Assembly: GCA_964564785.1 (NCBI GenBank) | Contig: CAZMCT010000101.1 | Location: 1-15,123 of the forward strand | Source of the DNA: CAZMCT01 sp964564785 | GTDB lineage: Bacteria > Planctomycetota > Phycisphaerae > UBA1845 > Fen-1342 | Length of the DNA stretch: 15,123 nt | Direction of reading: 5' to 3' | Shown: positions 14,388 through 15,123 of the stretch, one piece after another | Layout of the letters: each line of letters opens with the position of its first letter | How positions within the stretch are numbered: the stretch's first letter is position 1 | Made by a program: the position numbers and the translations under genes | Notes under the pieces: generated by a model | Database searches by the model: none | The model's input: the letters and a program-made list of their open reading frames with translations, nothing else | What the model was told of the DNA's origin: nothing

Positions 14388-15123
14388 ATGACGGTGACAA
14401 TGCAGAGATTCGAGCCCGGCCGGCGAGTGGTCACGTGGCGCGGCGCAGCAGTGGCCGCGGCGCTGGCGGTCACCTGCGCCGCGCAGCCGCTGCCGGACCA
14501 GCCGCGCAACTACATCGTCGACCTGGCGAACGTGGTCGATGACGGCAGCGAGCGGCAGATCGACACGATGCTCAAGGAGCTGGAACAGAAAACCGGCGCG
14601 CAGGTCATCGCGCTGACGATCCGGAGCACCGGGGGCACAGACATTCGCGATTATGCCCTGCGTGCGGCGGAGAAATGGAAGCTCGGCACGCGCGGCCGTG
14701 ATGACGGCGCGCTGGTCGTGATCGCGGTGGACGATCGCAAGTGGGCGTTCGAAGTCGGCTACGGGCTGGAGTCGATCCTGCCCGACTCGTACACCGGCCG
14801 GATCGGCACGGATGTGTTCAAGCCGCATTTCCGCAACGGCGATTACGGCGGGGGGCTGCGGGCCGGCTTGCAGCAGTTGGCGGCCCGCGTGGCGGCTGCG
14901 AAGGGTGTCGAGCTGTCGGGTGTGCCGCGGGGGACCGCGCCGCGCGCCCAGCCCGCCGGACGACCGCGGCAACGCGGCGACGGCGGGGCGCTGTGCTGGA
15001 TTGCGTTCGTCCTGCTGCTGGTGCTGCTGTCGGTGGCGGCTCGCGCCGGCCGGATGCGGCGGTATCGGTACGCGCATTCGGGTCTGGGCAGCGTATGGCC
15101 GTGGCTGCTTCTGGACGCGATGA
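14388..15123 (+). CDS. TPM-domain (YgcG-type) membrane protein, 3' end cut by the window
   Basis: The frame is open from the ATG at 14388 to the window end, giving 245 residues of an incomplete protein. A basic start and hydrophobic stretch (RGAAVAAALAVTCAAQ) look like a signal peptide, then the TPM domain runs from about residue 40 to 170: NYIVDLANVVDD, LKELEQKTGAQVIALTI, WKLGTRGRDDGALVVIAVDD and WAFEVGYGLESILPDSYTGR. A linker rich in Arg, Pro and Gly follows, then a membrane segment (CWIAFVLLLVLLSVAA, near 202-217) and a basic tail. Domain order is typical of YgcG-like proteins; the domain was first tied to phosphatase activity in plant TLP18.3, and bacterial roles are poorly known. ATG 14400 is an alternative start; neither has a clear ribosome site. 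Confidence 0.88.
   Translation, partial: MTVTMQRFEPGRRVVTWRGAAVAAALAVTCAAQPLPDQPRNYIVDLANVVDDGSERQIDTMLKELEQKTGAQVIALTIRSTGGTDIRDYALRAAEKWKLGTRGRDDGALVVIAVDDRKWAFEVGYGLESILPDSYTGRIGTDVFKPHFRNGDYGGGLRAGLQQLAARVAAAKGVELSGVPRGTAPRAQPAGRPRQRGDGGALCWIAFVLLLVLLSVAARAGRMRRYRYAHSGLGSVWPWLLLDAM

Noticed and set aside
13142..14509. A 455-codon minus-strand frame opposite the PPIase gene
   Set aside because: It overlaps a gene with clear parvulin motifs and has no recognisable domain.

Overview
The window is GC-rich (roughly two thirds G+C by eye) and densely packed. It carries core bacterial housekeeping genes: envelope synthesis, phospholipid synthesis, RNase P RNA, two tRNAs and trpE. The protein families, the GC content and several families of short palindromic repeats, one of them inserted in frame in a gene, suggest an uncultured member of the Planctomycetota, perhaps Phycisphaerae-like. 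That placement is an inference from general character; there is no rRNA here to settle it. Two lipoprotein signal peptides and a SurA/PrsA-like foldase fit a diderm cell, and RodA, PBP2 and UppP show that it makes peptidoglycan.

Layout. 103-912 (+): a lipoprotein with an alpha/beta-hydrolase-like Ser-Asp-His set. 4458-968 (-): mrdA (PBP2) and rodA, overlapping, which form the elongasome glycan polymerase/transpeptidase pair. 4459-4870: a gap without a convincing gene, holding repeats and the RNase P promoter. 4873-5252 (+): RNase P RNA (rnpB, class A). 10167-5267 (-), in transcription order: trpE, a phosphoglycosyl transferase, a NodU/CmcH-type carbamoyltransferase, and a PIG-L/LmbE deacetylase that overlaps it. 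12399-10246 (-): pgsA and pgpA (overlapping, consecutive steps to phosphatidylglycerol), then uppP. 12653-12488 (-): tRNA-Leu(GAG) and tRNA-Arg(ACG) behind a good sigma70-type promoter. 12935-14242 (+): a SurA/PrsA-like peptidyl-prolyl isomerase lipoprotein. 14388-end (+): a TPM-domain (YgcG-type) membrane protein cut by the window edge.

How the genes relate. Most of the window serves the envelope. UppP recycles the C55 lipid carrier used by RodA/PBP2 and by the phosphoglycosyl transferase. PgsA and PgpA make the membrane lipid phosphatidylglycerol, and the PPIase helps fold exported proteins. The carbamoyltransferase and deacetylase beside the phosphoglycosyl transferase may decorate a glycan.

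The most notable signal is not a gene set but repeats. A 24-base palindrome occurs four times at an exact 33-base period inside trpE, adding about 43 in-frame residues. A fifth copy lies between genes at 12752-12775 and differs only by a compensating base pair in its stem. A second family, with core CGGCTTCCAGCCGG, recurs at gene borders. A second theme is likely leaderless transcription: several genes have a TANNNT -10 box exactly six bases before the ATG. I saw no CRISPR array, insertion sequence, prophage or obvious defence system.
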